Notes: generated by a model not told the origin, from the letters alone. Shown: positions 1 to 10,681, counted from the stretch's first letter. The stretch: DNA of 64,000 nt from FEN-1297 sp963787005 (GCA_963787005.1 CAWBBX010000088.1:5254-69253); one strand, 5' to 3'. Numbers and translations are program-made.

Positions 1-228
1 TCAAATGAGCGAATGTAATACATTAAACATTGAAATTGTTACTTTTAGGTACGGATTTGTTGAAATTAAGGACTAATTTATCTAAATTTTTCAGCTAAAA
101 TTAAATCATTAGGAGGAGCATTATCGGTATTTTTTTACGATAGTCATTATTTCAAACATTTCCATTAAGGGATTCGTATTAGTCGTAATAAAATAAATCT
201 GATATGGGAGATTGCCCGCGCTTCTTTC

Positions 229-3200
229 ATGGCTGTTCTGGTGTTCTATGCGGCAATCAATCTAGGTTTTGCTTATCCTTATGAATCTCAGATAAATGAG
301 TCTCTATGGCTTCACGCCTGCTTCAGATTCAATCTAGATAGTAATTTGAGCACCGAAGGGATTAAACCGGCCCTGCGGGAGAACACCCCCCAAGTTTCAA
401 AAGAAGAGCCAAGGGAGGTTAGGATCCCTGTTAACTTTACCCCCGATTCCACCGATAAGAAGATAACCGTAAGCGATTCCACCGCGCGTTTCGATACTAC
501 ACAGACTTTCTCGGACAGCCTTGCCGCTTTAAAAGATACCGTAAAGATTGATTCGATGTCCATAGATTCAACCGCAAGAATTGAATATCTCAAGTACAAA
601 AGAGAAGATGTCCCGTACGTTAGATACAAGCTTAATAATGAATCAGATTTCTACGCCCAGCCTAACCAGAAAACAAGAACCATCTCGATAGACTCTACGG
701 GGAAATACGTAGATATAAAGGAAGAAGTTTCCGGTGAGAAAACGAAGATCTTGCTTCGCCTTCCTATAGACGATTATATTAAACTTCGGCTTGCTATGAA
801 CAGCGAGAAAACGTGGCGGGACTTGAACGGCAAGTACGAATACAAAGGTTCCTCAAAAGAACTCGGACAGTTAATAAAAGATATTACGAACTTCGAGATC
901 CCACTGCCGAGCGTGGGAGTTTTGAGCATTTTCGGAAAACCGAAAATTAGTCTGAGAATCGGCGGCGCGGTAGATATTCACGGAGCCTGGCGAAATGAGA
1001 CGACCCAAGGTGTTACGGCCTCCCGTCTGGGTAATACGAGGAATGAGCCCGACTTTAAACAGCAGGTTCAGATTAACGTAAACGGTACTATAGGTGACAA
1101 GCTTAATATTAGCGCCGACTGGAATACCGAGCGTACTTTCGAGTACCAGAACCAGTTAAAAATTAAATACACCGGTTATGAAGACGAGATTATTCAAAGT
1201 ATTGAAGCCGGGAACGTTTCTTTGCAGACAACTCCGCTGGTCGGAGGAAGCGAGGCGCTGTTCGGTGTAAAGGCACAAATGAAGCTCGGGCCCCTGACAT
1301 TAACTACACTCGCCAGCCAGAAAAAAGGCGAGGTTAAAGAGGTGAACGTAAACAGCGGTTCTACATCCCAGGATTTTACCATTAGAGCTTATAATTACTC
1401 TACAAATAATTATTTTGTAGATACAGTTTACGCCAGCACAAATCCTAAATATAATTTGTTCTATAAATATTACGGGAAACCTAATCCTGAGGTCGATCCA
1501 ACGAAACGTATCGTAGATATACAGGTTTGGAAATCGGTTAACGGTCTGACGATCGACCGGTCAAAAGAAAGAAGAGCCAATGCATATATAAATCTTCCTG
1601 CCAGGACAGCCAATCAAAAATATTCTGACAGCTTGAGAGCAGATATTGCTAATCCGGTTCCGGGGCAAATTGAAACAGGTAGGTTTGTTCTTCTTACACC
1701 TGATGTTGATTATACCCTGCATCCCGAAACCGGTTATATAACTTTCCATACCCAGGTACAAGATCAAGACGTAATTGCAGTTGCATATCGTGTAGAGAAC
1801 GGCCCCAGTAAGGGTGATGATTCTTACTACGGGGAATTTATCGGCGGAACAAACACTGATTCTACAACCAATGATTCAACACTAATTCTTAAGCTTGTCA
1901 AACCTCAAAATCTTAAGCCTCAGTATACACAGGCATGGCGCCTTCTTCTGAAAAACATTTATTCGATCGGCGGAAGAAATATTAAAAAGGAAGGATTTGA
2001 GTTTAACATAAAATACGAGATCCCGGGACAGGATGCGGTTACCGATCTTCCTACTCCAGCCGGAACCATACAGCTTCTGCATGCTTTCGGATTAGATAAT
2101 TACAACTCGAGCGGCGGAGCCACGCCTGATAACATATTCGACTGGGTTCCTGATGTTACTGTTCTGCCCACTTCAGGCGAAATAATATTTCCTACACTTC
2201 AGCCGTTCGGGAAAAATTTACCCGACGGAATTCCTGATTCTCTTCGCTATAGTAGTGTTTATGATACGTCATTGGTTTTTGCACAGCAGGATAAAGCGCA
2301 CGACAGGTGGTCGCTTACAGGGAAGTATTCCGGCGAGGCGAGCTCGGTTTACCAGCTCGGATTTAACGTTGTAGAAAACTCTGTAAGAGTAACACTTAAC
2401 GGACGGGAATTAACGGCAGGTTCCGACTATACCGTTGATTACAACATCGGGCAGCTTACTATTAGAAACTCACAGGCATTAGTACCCGGAGCCGATTTAA
2501 AAATCACATACGAACAAAATGACTTGTTTCAGCTTGCGTCTAAAACTCTACTCGGTGCACGCGGAGTATTCGACTTTTCAAAGAAAACGAAACTTGGCTT
2601 CTCAATCTTAAACCTTAACCAGCAGACATTAAGTGATAAAGTAAGAATAGGCGAAGAACCGCTGAGCAACACTATTATGGGCGTTGATTTTAAAACACAG
2701 GCAGATCTTCCGTTCCTAACTAAAGGGCTGGATAATATAATATCGACAAAAGAAATGTCATCGTTTAACGTTTCGGGCGAGGTCGCTTACATGAATCCCG
2801 ATCCTAATACAATGAAAAGTACGATACCGGACGACGGAGGTCAAAGTATAGCTTACATAGATGATTTCGAAGGAGCAAAGAGAACGATTCCAATCGGTGT
2901 GTCATATACTTCATGGAAGGACTTGAGCGCTCCGAATAAAATTCCGTCTCTCGGAAACCTGACGCCCGAGCAGATGATGGATTATAAAGCAAAGAGTTTT
3001 TGGTACACAATCACGCCTTCCGATGTCCTTGTCCCGATGATTTGGGGAACTCGTAAGAAGGTTGCTACCGCCGACCAGCAGGTACCTGTTCTCGATTATG
3101 TCTTCTTACCTGATACGCCGGGCACATACAATTATCATCCGAAGCTTCAGGATCCTGCTAAAACATGGGGCGGAATGATGAAGATACTTTCGTCTACGGC

Positions 3201-6200
3201 TAACGATCTTCAGGCGCAGAATATTCAGTATATAGAATTCTGGGTCCATATTTCTCAGGCACCGCAGAATACAAAGTTCTATATAGACCTCGGCAGGATC
3301 AGCGAGGATGTTATACCCAACCGGAAGCTTGATACTGAAGATAAGAACAATAACGGTGTTATTGACGAATCTGAGGATACCGGTATCGACGGTATGTTCG
3401 ACGCACAGGAAAGGGCGAAATACGGGAACGCAAAGTCCGATCCCAGCGGTGACGACTTTGCACTTAACAACGGAGCGGCCGATCAGTTCTCCCAGTTTTT
3501 CAGTATTAACGGTACTGAAGGCAACGCCGTACTTACTGATATTGGAAGAATTCCCGATACCGAAGATTTAAATCTTAACGGTAATATCGATCTGGTTAAC
3601 AGTTATTTCAGGTATGAAGTTTCGCTCGATACTAATGCCGCAACTAACCCGTACATTGCCGGCGGCGGTGATAACGCAGGCTGGTATCTGATGAGAATAC
3701 CGCTGAAAGATACAATGTTAACAGTCGGACAGCCGAGTCTATCGGATGTTGAATATATCCGATTATTTGAAACCGGGGTTAGCCGGCCTGTTCATCTTAG
3801 ATTTGCGGAATTTAATCTTGTAGGGAACCAGTGGCAGAAAGTACTGCCTCAGGATTCTCTGATGGATGTTTCTGTTATTAACATAGAAGATAATCCGAAT
3901 TATTCGAGTCCTCCGGGCGTAAACAGAGAAAGGGATAAAACACATCCGAATCAGAATGTATATCGCAATGAGCAGTCTCTTGATCTAATCTTAAACCAGC
4001 TCCCGGCCGGTAACTCTAGAGAAGCGGTAAAATATTTATATAAGCCGCTCGATGTTTTTAATTACCAGGAAATGAAGCTGTTTATTCACGGTGACGAAAA
4101 CACAATGCCCGGTTCTGTTGCCGATACTTCCGGCGGTACATATGCTGCGGATGTATTCTTCAGATTCGGGGCCGATTCTAATAATTATTACGAATACAGG
4201 CAGCCGGTTAAACCCGGATGGAATGACGTGGATATTCTGTTCAGTCAGCTTACTGCGGTCAAACAAAGCCGGGACTCTGTTAACGTAGCAAAAACAATTC
4301 CGGTTCCCGGTCAGCCGGGGCACTTTTATTCAGTAAAGGGTAATCCATCGCTGACGAGAGTCAGTTTTCTCCAGGTCGGAATAAAGCACAACAATGTTAA
4401 GAATAAAGAACAGCCTATATCTGGTGAGGTGTGGGTCAACGAGCTCAGGGTGATAGGGGCCGACAACCATAAAGGATGGGCGTACAGTTTAGCGACTTCA
4501 CTTAAACTTGCTGATCTGATGTCCGTCAATTTTAACATGAGCCAAACCGATCCGTACTTTCATAAGTTGTCCGACCGTTTCGGCTCGAGAGTTAATACTA
4601 AGAACTGGAGTATGTCCGCCAATCTCGATGTTATAAAACTGCTTCCCTTTCATATGCCAGGCAGCTCGCTTAAATTAAATTATTCACATTCCGAGTCGGT
4701 TGGTAAGCCGCTCTATATGCCCGGAACCGATATAAAAGTAGATGCGGCGGCGGCAATAGCAAGCAGCACCGCCAAAGACTCGACGGGATCCCGTTTGAGT
4801 TCAACAACAAAATCGGCCGCCCAAATTATATCGGAATCGCAGACAGTAAATGTTTCCGACGGCTGGTCGGCTTCCAATGTGAAATTTGAAATTCCGTCCA
4901 ATAAATGGTGGATTAAGAACACTATAAATGCCGTTTCTCTCGGATTCAATTATAATAAGACCTTCAGCAGAAGTCCGACGATTATGGAAAATAAGGCGTG
5001 GGTATGGAACGCCAATTTTAATTACGGAGTAAATTTCAGCCCCGAAAATTATTTCTACCCGGCGAATATTCCGGTGATAGGAACAGTGCTGGGGCTGCTG
5101 ACCGATTATAGGAACACAAAGATCTATTACTCTCCGCAGAATATCGCCTTAACGATTAATGCGAAGAGGAACAGGAATACCAGCATCAATCGTCCCCGGG
5201 ATACAAGCGCTGCTATCCCAATTGTGTCCAGGGACTTTACCACAACAAGGGGTTTTAACTTCGGGTGGAAGTTGACCGACGGTGGCTTATTAAACTTGTC
5301 CGCAACATACAACCTAAACATTAGTTCTTCTTTGGCGTATCTGGAAACGACAGGCGGAACTACTACCGGAACTACCACCGGAACTAACGGGAATGCGAAA
5401 ACAAACGCAAAGCAGAGGCCTGAAAGTATGATATGGCACGATATATTTTCCGGAGCGTTTTTCGGAAAACCTTACCAGTACCAGCAGTCGTTCGATCTTA
5501 GATCGAATCCGAAGCTGCCTTCGCTTTGGAATATAAATAAGTTCTTTACAGTCACCGCCGGCTATTCCGTGAACTATCAGTGGAATAATAATTTCAGTCA
5601 AGGAGACTTGGGAAGAGGCGCCGGTTTTACAAGCCGGTCCAACGTCGGATTAAATTTGAGGCTAAAAGCGCTGACTGAGCCATTATTCGCCGAGTCAAAA
5701 GAAAATAATACGCCGGCTGTAAATGAACCGAATATAAGCAGAGCCAGACAGCGCAACTTCGGCCAGAATCCTCCGCAGAATAACGTAAAAGAAAACGGAA
5801 ACGAAAACAAAGTTCCCGGCGCTGCAACGGATACTACAGGGAGAACTTTAAAACCGGATGCCCTGCAAGATTCCGCAGCAGTTAAAGAGGTAAATAAAGT
5901 TCCGCTTCTCAGTAAGGCGGCTTACTTTGCTAAAACAGTTGTCAGGATCCTACTGTTCGATTACGATAATATTAGCTTCAGCTTCTCGAACAATAATAAT
6001 ATATCTAAATCGGGTTTGGGAGGGAATGGAACAGGCTTTGGTAATTTCTGGGGAATATCTTTTAAACAGAACAACGGACCATCAAGGTTATTCATGCTCG
6101 GACTTTCTTCTGATCCCGGCAATAGAGCAAATGTACCAAATAGTACTTTGCAGGATGCCTACACTCAAAAAAATGATTTTGAGTTCAAAACTTCAAAGCC

Positions 6201-7164
6201 TTTGTGGGAAGGTGCGAAGATTGATCTTAACTGGAAAGTAGGCTGGAGTGTAAATAAGAATACAACTTTGCAAACCGACGCGAACGGAAACATGTTTGTT
6301 TCCGCCGTTACCTCAACGGGTAGCATAAACAGATCGTTCTTCTCGCTGCCCCCGGTTTTCTTCCTAAGCGTATTTAACAGCGGTATAAAAAGAGTGAATG
6401 AATTATACGATCCGAAATCGGCCGATCCTTCGACAAGTCTTTCCCATGCTTTTGTACAAGGTTTTGAATCATTGCCCTGGATGTCGAAGCTTCCGTTCTT
6501 CCAGAACGTATCCAATTATATTCCGCGCCCAAACTGGACTATAAGCTGGGATGGTCTAGAGAAGATGTTCCCGTTCAAATCATTCGCACAGCGCGTTTCG
6601 CTCGATCACGCTTACAATTCAAATTATACCGAGGGATGGTATCTTAATCCTGACGGAAAGCAGGTAGTACAGACCCAGCGAATAGATTACGGCTTCGCCC
6701 CGCTTGTAGGACTGAATATAACATTTAATTCTTTGTGGGAAGGTAATCTTACAGGAAGTGTAAAATACTCCACTCGTTCCAGTTTTGATCTTGGTGTATC
6801 GACTCAGAATATTACCGAAACTTTCAGCAAAGATATAGGAATAACGGCGGGCTACTCCAAGTCGGGTTTTGAACTGCCGATATTCGGCATAGCGCTGAAG
6901 AACGATATAGAGTTCAGCTTCTCGTATACGAACTCGCAGAATTCTACCATTGTGTATAACATGACCCAGTTCAAAGAAGGCGGAACACCGCAGGACGGTT
7001 CAAGCAGGATTACTATGGAGCCCAGGGTAAAATATACCATCAGTTCTAAAGTTACACTTGCAATATTCTATAAGAGATCGAGCGTACAGCCTGTGGGCGC
7101 TTCAAGAATACCGCCGACCACTTCCAACGAAGCGGGGCTTGATGTACACATTACCATTCAGTAA
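229..7164 (+). CDS. sprA: Cell-surface protein SprA, T9SS outer-membrane translocon
   Basis: A 2311-residue protein of the SprA/Sov family. SprA is the giant outer-membrane beta-barrel that forms the protein-conducting channel of the type IX secretion system. The length fits the family (roughly 2300-2500 residues). The sequence is rich in amphipathic beta strands (many alternating aromatic/polar stretches in the last 900 residues) and shows the family-typical repeated blocks around YIDDFEGA (about residue 880) and DTED.N.NG calcium-like loops (about 1035-1115). A low-complexity Pro/Asn/Thr insert lies near 1700-1760. The hydrophobic start (residues 1-15) looks like a signal-peptide core without a basic n-region. 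The frame stays open upstream to about base 169 with no ATG, GTG or TTG, so the start is uncertain: a CTG at 199 would add a short segment containing an Arg. The PorX gene follows. Confidence 0.93.
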   Translation: MAVLVFYAAINLGFAYPYESQINESLWLHACFRFNLDSNLSTEGIKPALRENTPQVSKEEPREVRIPVNFTPDSTDKKITVSDSTARFDTTQTFSDSLAALKDTVKIDSMSIDSTARIEYLKYKREDVPYVRYKLNNESDFYAQPNQKTRTISIDSTGKYVDIKEEVSGEKTKILLRLPIDDYIKLRLAMNSEKTWRDLNGKYEYKGSSKELGQLIKDITNFEIPLPSVGVLSIFGKPKISLRIGGAVDIHGAWRNETTQGVTASRLGNTRNEPDFKQQVQINVNGTIGDKLNISADWNTERTFEYQNQLKIKYTGYEDEIIQSIEAGNVSLQTTPLVGGSEALFGVKAQMKLGPLTLTTLASQKKGEVKEVNVNSGSTSQDFTIRAYNYSTNNYFVDTVYASTNPKYNLFYKYYGKPNPEVDPTKRIVDIQVWKSVNGLTIDRSKERRANAYINLPARTANQKYSDSLRADIANPVPGQIETGRFVLLTPDVDYTLHPETGYITFHTQVQDQDVIAVAYRVENGPSKGDDSYYGEFIGGTNTDSTTNDSTLILKLVKPQNLKPQYTQAWRLLLKNIYSIGGRNIKKEGFEFNIKYEIPGQDAVTDLPTPAGTIQLLHAFGLDNYNSSGGATPDNIFDWVPDVTVLPTSGEIIFPTLQPFGKNLPDGIPDSLRYSSVYDTSLVFAQQDKAHDRWSLTGKYSGEASSVYQLGFNVVENSVRVTLNGRELTAGSDYTVDYNIGQLTIRNSQALVPGADLKITYEQNDLFQLASKTLLGARGVFDFSKKTKLGFSILNLNQQTLSDKVRIGEEPLSNTIMGVDFKTQADLPFLTKGLDNIISTKEMSSFNVSGEVAYMNPDPNTMKSTIPDDGGQSIAYIDDFEGAKRTIPIGVSYTSWKDLSAPNKIPSLGNLTPEQMMDYKAKSFWYTITPSDVLVPMIWGTRKKVATADQQVPVLDYVFLPDTPGTYNYHPKLQDPAKTWGGMMKILSSTANDLQAQNIQYIEFWVHISQAPQNTKFYIDLGRISEDVIPNRKLDTEDKNNNGVIDESEDTGIDGMFDAQERAKYGNAKSDPSGDDFALNNGAADQFSQFFSINGTEGNAVLTDIGRIPDTEDLNLNGNIDLVNSYFRYEVSLDTNAATNPYIAGGGDNAGWYLMRIPLKDTMLTVGQPSLSDVEYIRLFETGVSRPVHLRFAEFNLVGNQWQKVLPQDSLMDVSVINIEDNPNYSSPPGVNRERDKTHPNQNVYRNEQSLDLILNQLPAGNSREAVKYLYKPLDVFNYQEMKLFIHGDENTMPGSVADTSGGTYAADVFFRFGADSNNYYEYRQPVKPGWNDVDILFSQLTAVKQSRDSVNVAKTIPVPGQPGHFYSVKGNPSLTRVSFLQVGIKHNNVKNKEQPISGEVWVNELRVIGADNHKGWAYSLATSLKLADLMSVNFNMSQTDPYFHKLSDRFGSRVNTKNWSMSANLDVIKLLPFHMPGSSLKLNYSHSESVGKPLYMPGTDIKVDAAAAIASSTAKDSTGSRLSSTTKSAAQIISESQTVNVSDGWSASNVKFEIPSNKWWIKNTINAVSLGFNYNKTFSRSPTIMENKAWVWNANFNYGVNFSPENYFYPANIPVIGTVLGLLTDYRNTKIYYSPQNIALTINAKRNRNTSINRPRDTSAAIPIVSRDFTTTRGFNFGWKLTDGGLLNLSATYNLNISSSLAYLETTGGTTTGTTTGTNGNAKTNAKQRPESMIWHDIFSGAFFGKPYQYQQSFDLRSNPKLPSLWNINKFFTVTAGYSVNYQWNNNFSQGDLGRGAGFTSRSNVGLNLRLKALTEPLFAESKENNTPAVNEPNISRARQRNFGQNPPQNNVKENGNENKVPGAATDTTGRTLKPDALQDSAAVKEVNKVPLLSKAAYFAKTVVRILLFDYDNISFSFSNNNNISKSGLGGNGTGFGNFWGISFKQNNGPSRLFMLGLSSDPGNRANVPNSTLQDAYTQKNDFEFKTSKPLWEGAKIDLNWKVGWSVNKNTTLQTDANGNMFVSAVTSTGSINRSFFSLPPVFFLSVFNSGIKRVNELYDPKSADPSTSLSHAFVQGFESLPWMSKLPFFQNVSNYIPRPNWTISWDGLEKMFPFKSFAQRVSLDHAYNSNYTEGWYLNPDGKQVVQTQRIDYGFAPLVGLNITFNSLWEGNLTGSVKYSTRSSFDLGVSTQNITETFSKDIGITAGYSKSGFELPIFGIALKNDIEFSFSYTNSQNSTIVYNMTQFKEGGTPQDGSSRITMEPRVKYTISSKVTLAIFYKRSSVQPVGASRIPPTTSNEAGLDVHITIQ

Positions 7165-7278
7165 TGAATTAACTTTCATCACATCTAAGCGAAGTATGAT
7201 GAATTCGGTTGTTTGAAGAATTATATTTAAATAGATGTTTATTTATCTCATTATCAATATAAATAGGGAACTCCATCA

Positions 7279-8844
7279 ATGAAGGGAAAAAGAATTCTTT
7301 GGGTCGATGACGAAATTGAGCTGCTTCGCTCGCATGTTATTTTTCTAACCGAGAAAGGATATGAGGTTGATACCGTAACAAACGGTGAAGATGCGGTGTC
7401 TTCCGTTAAAGAAAACGAATACGATATGATTTTCCTAGACGAGATGATGGCCGGGATGGGAGGTCTCGAAACTTTGGCACAGATCAAAGAGATAAACCAA
7501 TCGATTCCCGTTGTGATGGTAACGAAGAGCGAAGAGGAACTTTTAATGGACGAGGCTATCGGCGGAAAGATTGCCGATTATCTTATTAAGCCGGTAAATC
7601 CCAGCCAGATACTTTTGGTATGTAAGAAAATACTCGAAGGCAAGAAGATCTCGGGAGAATATGCGGCAAAAGATTATCTTCAGGATTTTAACGAGATATC
7701 CCGCGCTCTACTGAACAATCTGGATTTCGGGGAATGGATTGACGTTTATCTGAAACTTGTGAATTGGGATGTTGAACTAGATACTCATCCCGAAATTGAT
7801 CTAAGGCAGACATTGAACGATCAGAAAAGAGAAGCAAATAAGGAATTCTCCAGGTTTGTGGAGAAAAATTATAAGAAATGGCTCACGTCCCTCGATGATA
7901 ACTATACACCTCCTTTAACGCCGCAGATAGTAGAAAAGAATGTACTGAATCATCTTGAAGATCCTAATGCGGTTGTTTTTCTTTTTGTGCTCGATTGCCT
8001 GCGCCTGGATCAGTGGATAGTGATGGAAAAGCATCTACGTGATTTATTTAAAATAGATAAGGAGTATTATTTTTCGATACTTCCTACCGCCACTGCGTAC
8101 GCACGGAATTCGCTCTTCAGCGGCTTGTTCCCCTCTGAGATTGAAAAGAACTACCCGCAGCTTTGGCAGTCGGGAGACGACGAACGCAGTTTGAATAAGT
8201 ATGAGAAGGAACTGCTTCAGCATCTGCTCGATAGGAAGAGAATCAAACTTCGTAATGATCTTAAATACATCAAAATTATAGACCCGGAAGTAGGAAGGAA
8301 TTTCGATCAGAATATTCTGTCGTATCAGAATAACAATCTCACGACAGTAGTGGTAAACTTTCTCGATATGATTGCGCACGGAAGATCGGACTCCGAGCTG
8401 CTCAAAGAAATTGCACCCGACGAACCAGCTTACAGGTCTCTGACAAACACGTGGTTCACTCATTCGTCTCTGCTGTCCACATTTAAATCGCTGGCCGGTA
8501 TGAAGAACGTTAAGATAGTTATCACCACCGATCACGGAAGCATCAGGTCTCTTCGCGGAGCAAAAGTCTTGGGAGATAAGGAGGCATCTTCCAACCTGAG
8601 ATTTAAATACGGCAGAAATCTCAAGGTCGATGATAAGCACGCTGTCTATGTTAAGAATCCCGAGGACTTCAAGCTGCCCAAAAGAGGAGTTACAATTAAT
8701 TATATTATAGCTAAGGAAGATTATTATTTCGTGTACCCGACGGATTATCATAAATTTCTTAGCCATTATAAAGACACTTTTCAACACGGCGGGATTTCGA
8801 TGGAAGAAATGATATTGCCGGTTATAACAATGGAACCTAAGTAA
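7279..8844 (+). CDS. porX: T9SS response regulator PorX (receiver + PglZ phosphatase-like domain)
   Basis: 521 residues. The N-terminal receiver domain (about 1-120) has the acidic pair D10/D11, the phospho-acceptor D54, T82 and K104. A helical linker precedes a PglZ/alkaline-phosphatase-superfamily domain (about 225-520). Candidate metal and catalytic residues are D239, T272 (in the TATAYAR loop), D363, H367, D418, H419 and H503, so the enzyme half looks intact. This architecture is that of PorX, which in Porphyromonas and relatives works with the PorY kinase and a sigma factor to control T9SS genes and has phosphodiesterase activity on oligonucleotides (known for the family, not shown here). 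Its position just downstream of sprA supports the T9SS role. No PorY or sigma factor is in the window. Confidence 0.9.
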   Translation: MKGKRILWVDDEIELLRSHVIFLTEKGYEVDTVTNGEDAVSSVKENEYDMIFLDEMMAGMGGLETLAQIKEINQSIPVVMVTKSEEELLMDEAIGGKIADYLIKPVNPSQILLVCKKILEGKKISGEYAAKDYLQDFNEISRALLNNLDFGEWIDVYLKLVNWDVELDTHPEIDLRQTLNDQKREANKEFSRFVEKNYKKWLTSLDDNYTPPLTPQIVEKNVLNHLEDPNAVVFLFVLDCLRLDQWIVMEKHLRDLFKIDKEYYFSILPTATAYARNSLFSGLFPSEIEKNYPQLWQSGDDERSLNKYEKELLQHLLDRKRIKLRNDLKYIKIIDPEVGRNFDQNILSYQNNNLTTVVVNFLDMIAHGRSDSELLKEIAPDEPAYRSLTNTWFTHSSLLSTFKSLAGMKNVKIVITTDHGSIRSLRGAKVLGDKEASSNLRFKYGRNLKVDDKHAVYVKNPEDFKLPKRGVTINYIIAKEDYYFVYPTDYHKFLSHYKDTFQHGGISMEEMILPVITMEPK

Positions 8845-8846
8845 AA

Positions 8847-9275
8847 GTGAATTTCCCGTTCAAGAAAAAAGTAATGACTGAAGAAGAAACCGCAGCGCTG
8901 GCGGTGGAGTTTGCTTCCTTGCTTAAAGGCGGCGAAGTAATAGTTCTAAACGGGGAGCTCGGCGCAGGCAAGACGTTCTTCGTTAAGCAGGTGCTGAGGA
9001 AATTCGGCATCGATAACGTCAGCAGCCCGACCTTCGCACTAGTTAACGAGTACGCAGGCGGTTTGAAATTCTATCATTTCGATTTTTACCGTATCAACAA
9101 AGCATCGGAGATGATCGATATCGGATTCACGGATTATCTTAACGATGAATCGGCGGTTTCATTCATCGAATGGGGAAATCTGCTTTCCGAAATTCTCCCG
9201 GGAGAAAGGATTGAAATAAACATAAAATTTAACGACGATATGTCGAGAGAATTTGAATTTTTAAATTATGAGTGA
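8847..9275 (+). CDS. tsaE: tRNA t6A biosynthesis ATPase TsaE
   Basis: 142 residues, GTG start two bases after the porX stop. TsaE is the P-loop ATPase of the TsaB-TsaD-TsaE complex, which installs threonylcarbamoyl on A37 of ANN-decoding tRNAs. The Walker A motif GELGAGKT lies at 36-43, the family SSPTF motif at 59-63, the HFDFYR segment near 77-82 and the conserved EWG near 108-110. Length is close to the usual ~150. It overlaps tsaB by eight bases, implying translational coupling. tsaD is not in this window. Confidence 0.93.
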   Translation: MNFPFKKKVMTEEETAALAVEFASLLKGGEVIVLNGELGAGKTFFVKQVLRKFGIDNVSSPTFALVNEYAGGLKFYHFDFYRINKASEMIDIGFTDYLNDESAVSFIEWGNLLSEILPGERIEINIKFNDDMSREFEFLNYE

Positions 9276-9945
9276 AAACAAACCGATATTATCTATAGAG
9301 ACTTCCGAATCGCTTTGCGGAGCGTGTGTTTACTTCGGCGAAAAAAAATTCTTCGAAACAAACCTCAATCTTAAAAACTCGCACGCCGAAAAACTTTTTG
9401 AGGCGATTGATTTTGTTATGAATCAAGCCGGCTGTACACCGGCCGATCTTCATGCAATTGCCGTTTCTTCCGGTCCGGGTTCTTTTACGGGATTAAGGAT
9501 CGGTATGTCCGCGGCTAAAGGTATTGCCTTCGGTGCTGGTCTCCCTGTTATTCCTGTACCCACTTTCGAGGCTATGGCTCTTCAGCTCGGCGAATGTTCG
9601 GCGGACGAAGAATTTATTGTTGCCAACAGGGTGAACATGGAGGAGATTTATTACGCCAAGTTTCAAGTTAAAGCGAATAATTATATATTTGTAGAAAGTC
9701 TGCAGATCCTAACAATAAAAGAGTTCAGGGAAAAGCTGAATAACTGCAAGCTTGTTTTCGGCAACGCCGCTCAAAAGTTTGCGGAAGACGGGGAACTAAA
9801 GAAGTCTGGCATTTCTGCGCCCCGTTCTCTGTACGTTGCTAAATGGTCGGATATGTACGGCGGTGAGCTCGGCACTTTTGATTATGATTATCTTGAACCT
9901 GAATATCTTAAGAATTTTATTATAAAAGGAAATAAAAATGCTTAG
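9268..9945 (+). CDS. tsaB: tRNA t6A biosynthesis protein TsaB
   Basis: 225 residues, ASKHA-fold scaffold partner of TsaD in the t6A complex. The N-terminal ILSIETS phosphate-loop-like strand is at 7-13 and the TsaB signature SSGPGSFTGLRIG at 67-79. The C-terminal half is divergent, as is usual for TsaB. It overlaps tsaE at its start and the DUF1573 gene at its end, forming a tightly packed operon. It is distinguished from TsaD by its short length and lack of the HxxxH metal-binding pair. Confidence 0.93.
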   Translation: MSENKPILSIETSESLCGACVYFGEKKFFETNLNLKNSHAEKLFEAIDFVMNQAGCTPADLHAIAVSSGPGSFTGLRIGMSAAKGIAFGAGLPVIPVPTFEAMALQLGECSADEEFIVANRVNMEEIYYAKFQVKANNYIFVESLQILTIKEFREKLNNCKLVFGNAAQKFAEDGELKKSGISAPRSLYVAKWSDMYGGELGTFDYDYLEPEYLKNFIIKGNKNA

Positions 9946-10681
9946 CAAAGTTTTTTCATTTTTAGTTCTCTTTTATGGTCTGGCCCTCGGCCAGGTGCTG
10001 GGACCGACAGTTACGGTGCCCGGTATCGAATATGATTTCGGAAATGTACAGCCGGGGAGTTCATTATCGCATAGGTTTGTTCTATACAACGGCGGAGACG
10101 GCACGCTCAAACTTTACGTCCTCAGAACTTCTTGCCGATGCGTATCGGCAATTCTCGACAGGTATGAGGTTTCTCCTTCCGATTCCGCCGATCTTCATGT
10201 AACATTTAACGTTTCGAAGAATCTAGGGGATCAGCGCGAATTCATTTATATAAGGACAAACGATCCGAACAATCCGGAGCTGAAACTTCAGGTGAAAGCC
10301 ACAACGCTTAAAGAGGAGAACCGGATCTTTACAACCGACGCTCCTTTTACAAAAGTCTCCGGACCCAGAAACTATTTCCCGGTGAAAGAACACGACTTCG
10401 GAAAGATAAAACAGGGCGCGGTTGTTGATTACACTTTTAAATTTTACAACAAGGGCAACAGTGCGTTGAAAATAAAAGACCTCTACACATCCTGCGGCTG
10501 TACCGCGGCGGTTGTTAAGAAAAGAACTCTTGAGCCCGGCCAGGAAGGTCTGCTGAGAGTAGAGTTCGATTCCGCCGGACGAAGCGGCAAAGTTACTCGG
10601 CAGGTTACAGTAAAAACAAATGATCCCATAAATCCTACTACATTGTTAAAAATTTACGCAGATATATCGGCAGGTAAATAA
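9938..10681 (+). CDS. Secreted protein with two DUF1573 domains
   Basis: 247 residues. A signal peptide (about 1-19, ending in GLALG) is followed by two DUF1573 Ig-like repeats. Repeat 1 (about 30-120) carries TSCRC with C66/C68; repeat 2 (about 145-245) carries TSCGC with C186/C188. DUF1573 proteins are common, functionally uncharacterised periplasmic proteins of the Bacteroidetes/Chlorobi/planctomycete groups; the CxC pairs could bind metal or form disulfides (inference). The start overlaps the end of tsaB by eight bases and the stop abuts the accD start codon with no gap, so it is co-transcribed with unrelated housekeeping genes. Confidence 0.85.
   Translation: MLSKVFSFLVLFYGLALGQVLGPTVTVPGIEYDFGNVQPGSSLSHRFVLYNGGDGTLKLYVLRTSCRCVSAILDRYEVSPSDSADLHVTFNVSKNLGDQREFIYIRTNDPNNPELKLQVKATTLKEENRIFTTDAPFTKVSGPRNYFPVKEHDFGKIKQGAVVDYTFKFYNKGNSALKIKDLYTSCGCTAAVVKKRTLEPGQEGLLRVEFDSAGRSGKVTRQVTVKTNDPINPTTLLKIYADISAGK

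Noticed and set aside
8044..8787. 247-codon ORF opposite porX
   Set aside because: It lies wholly antisense to a well supported gene and has no recognisable domain.
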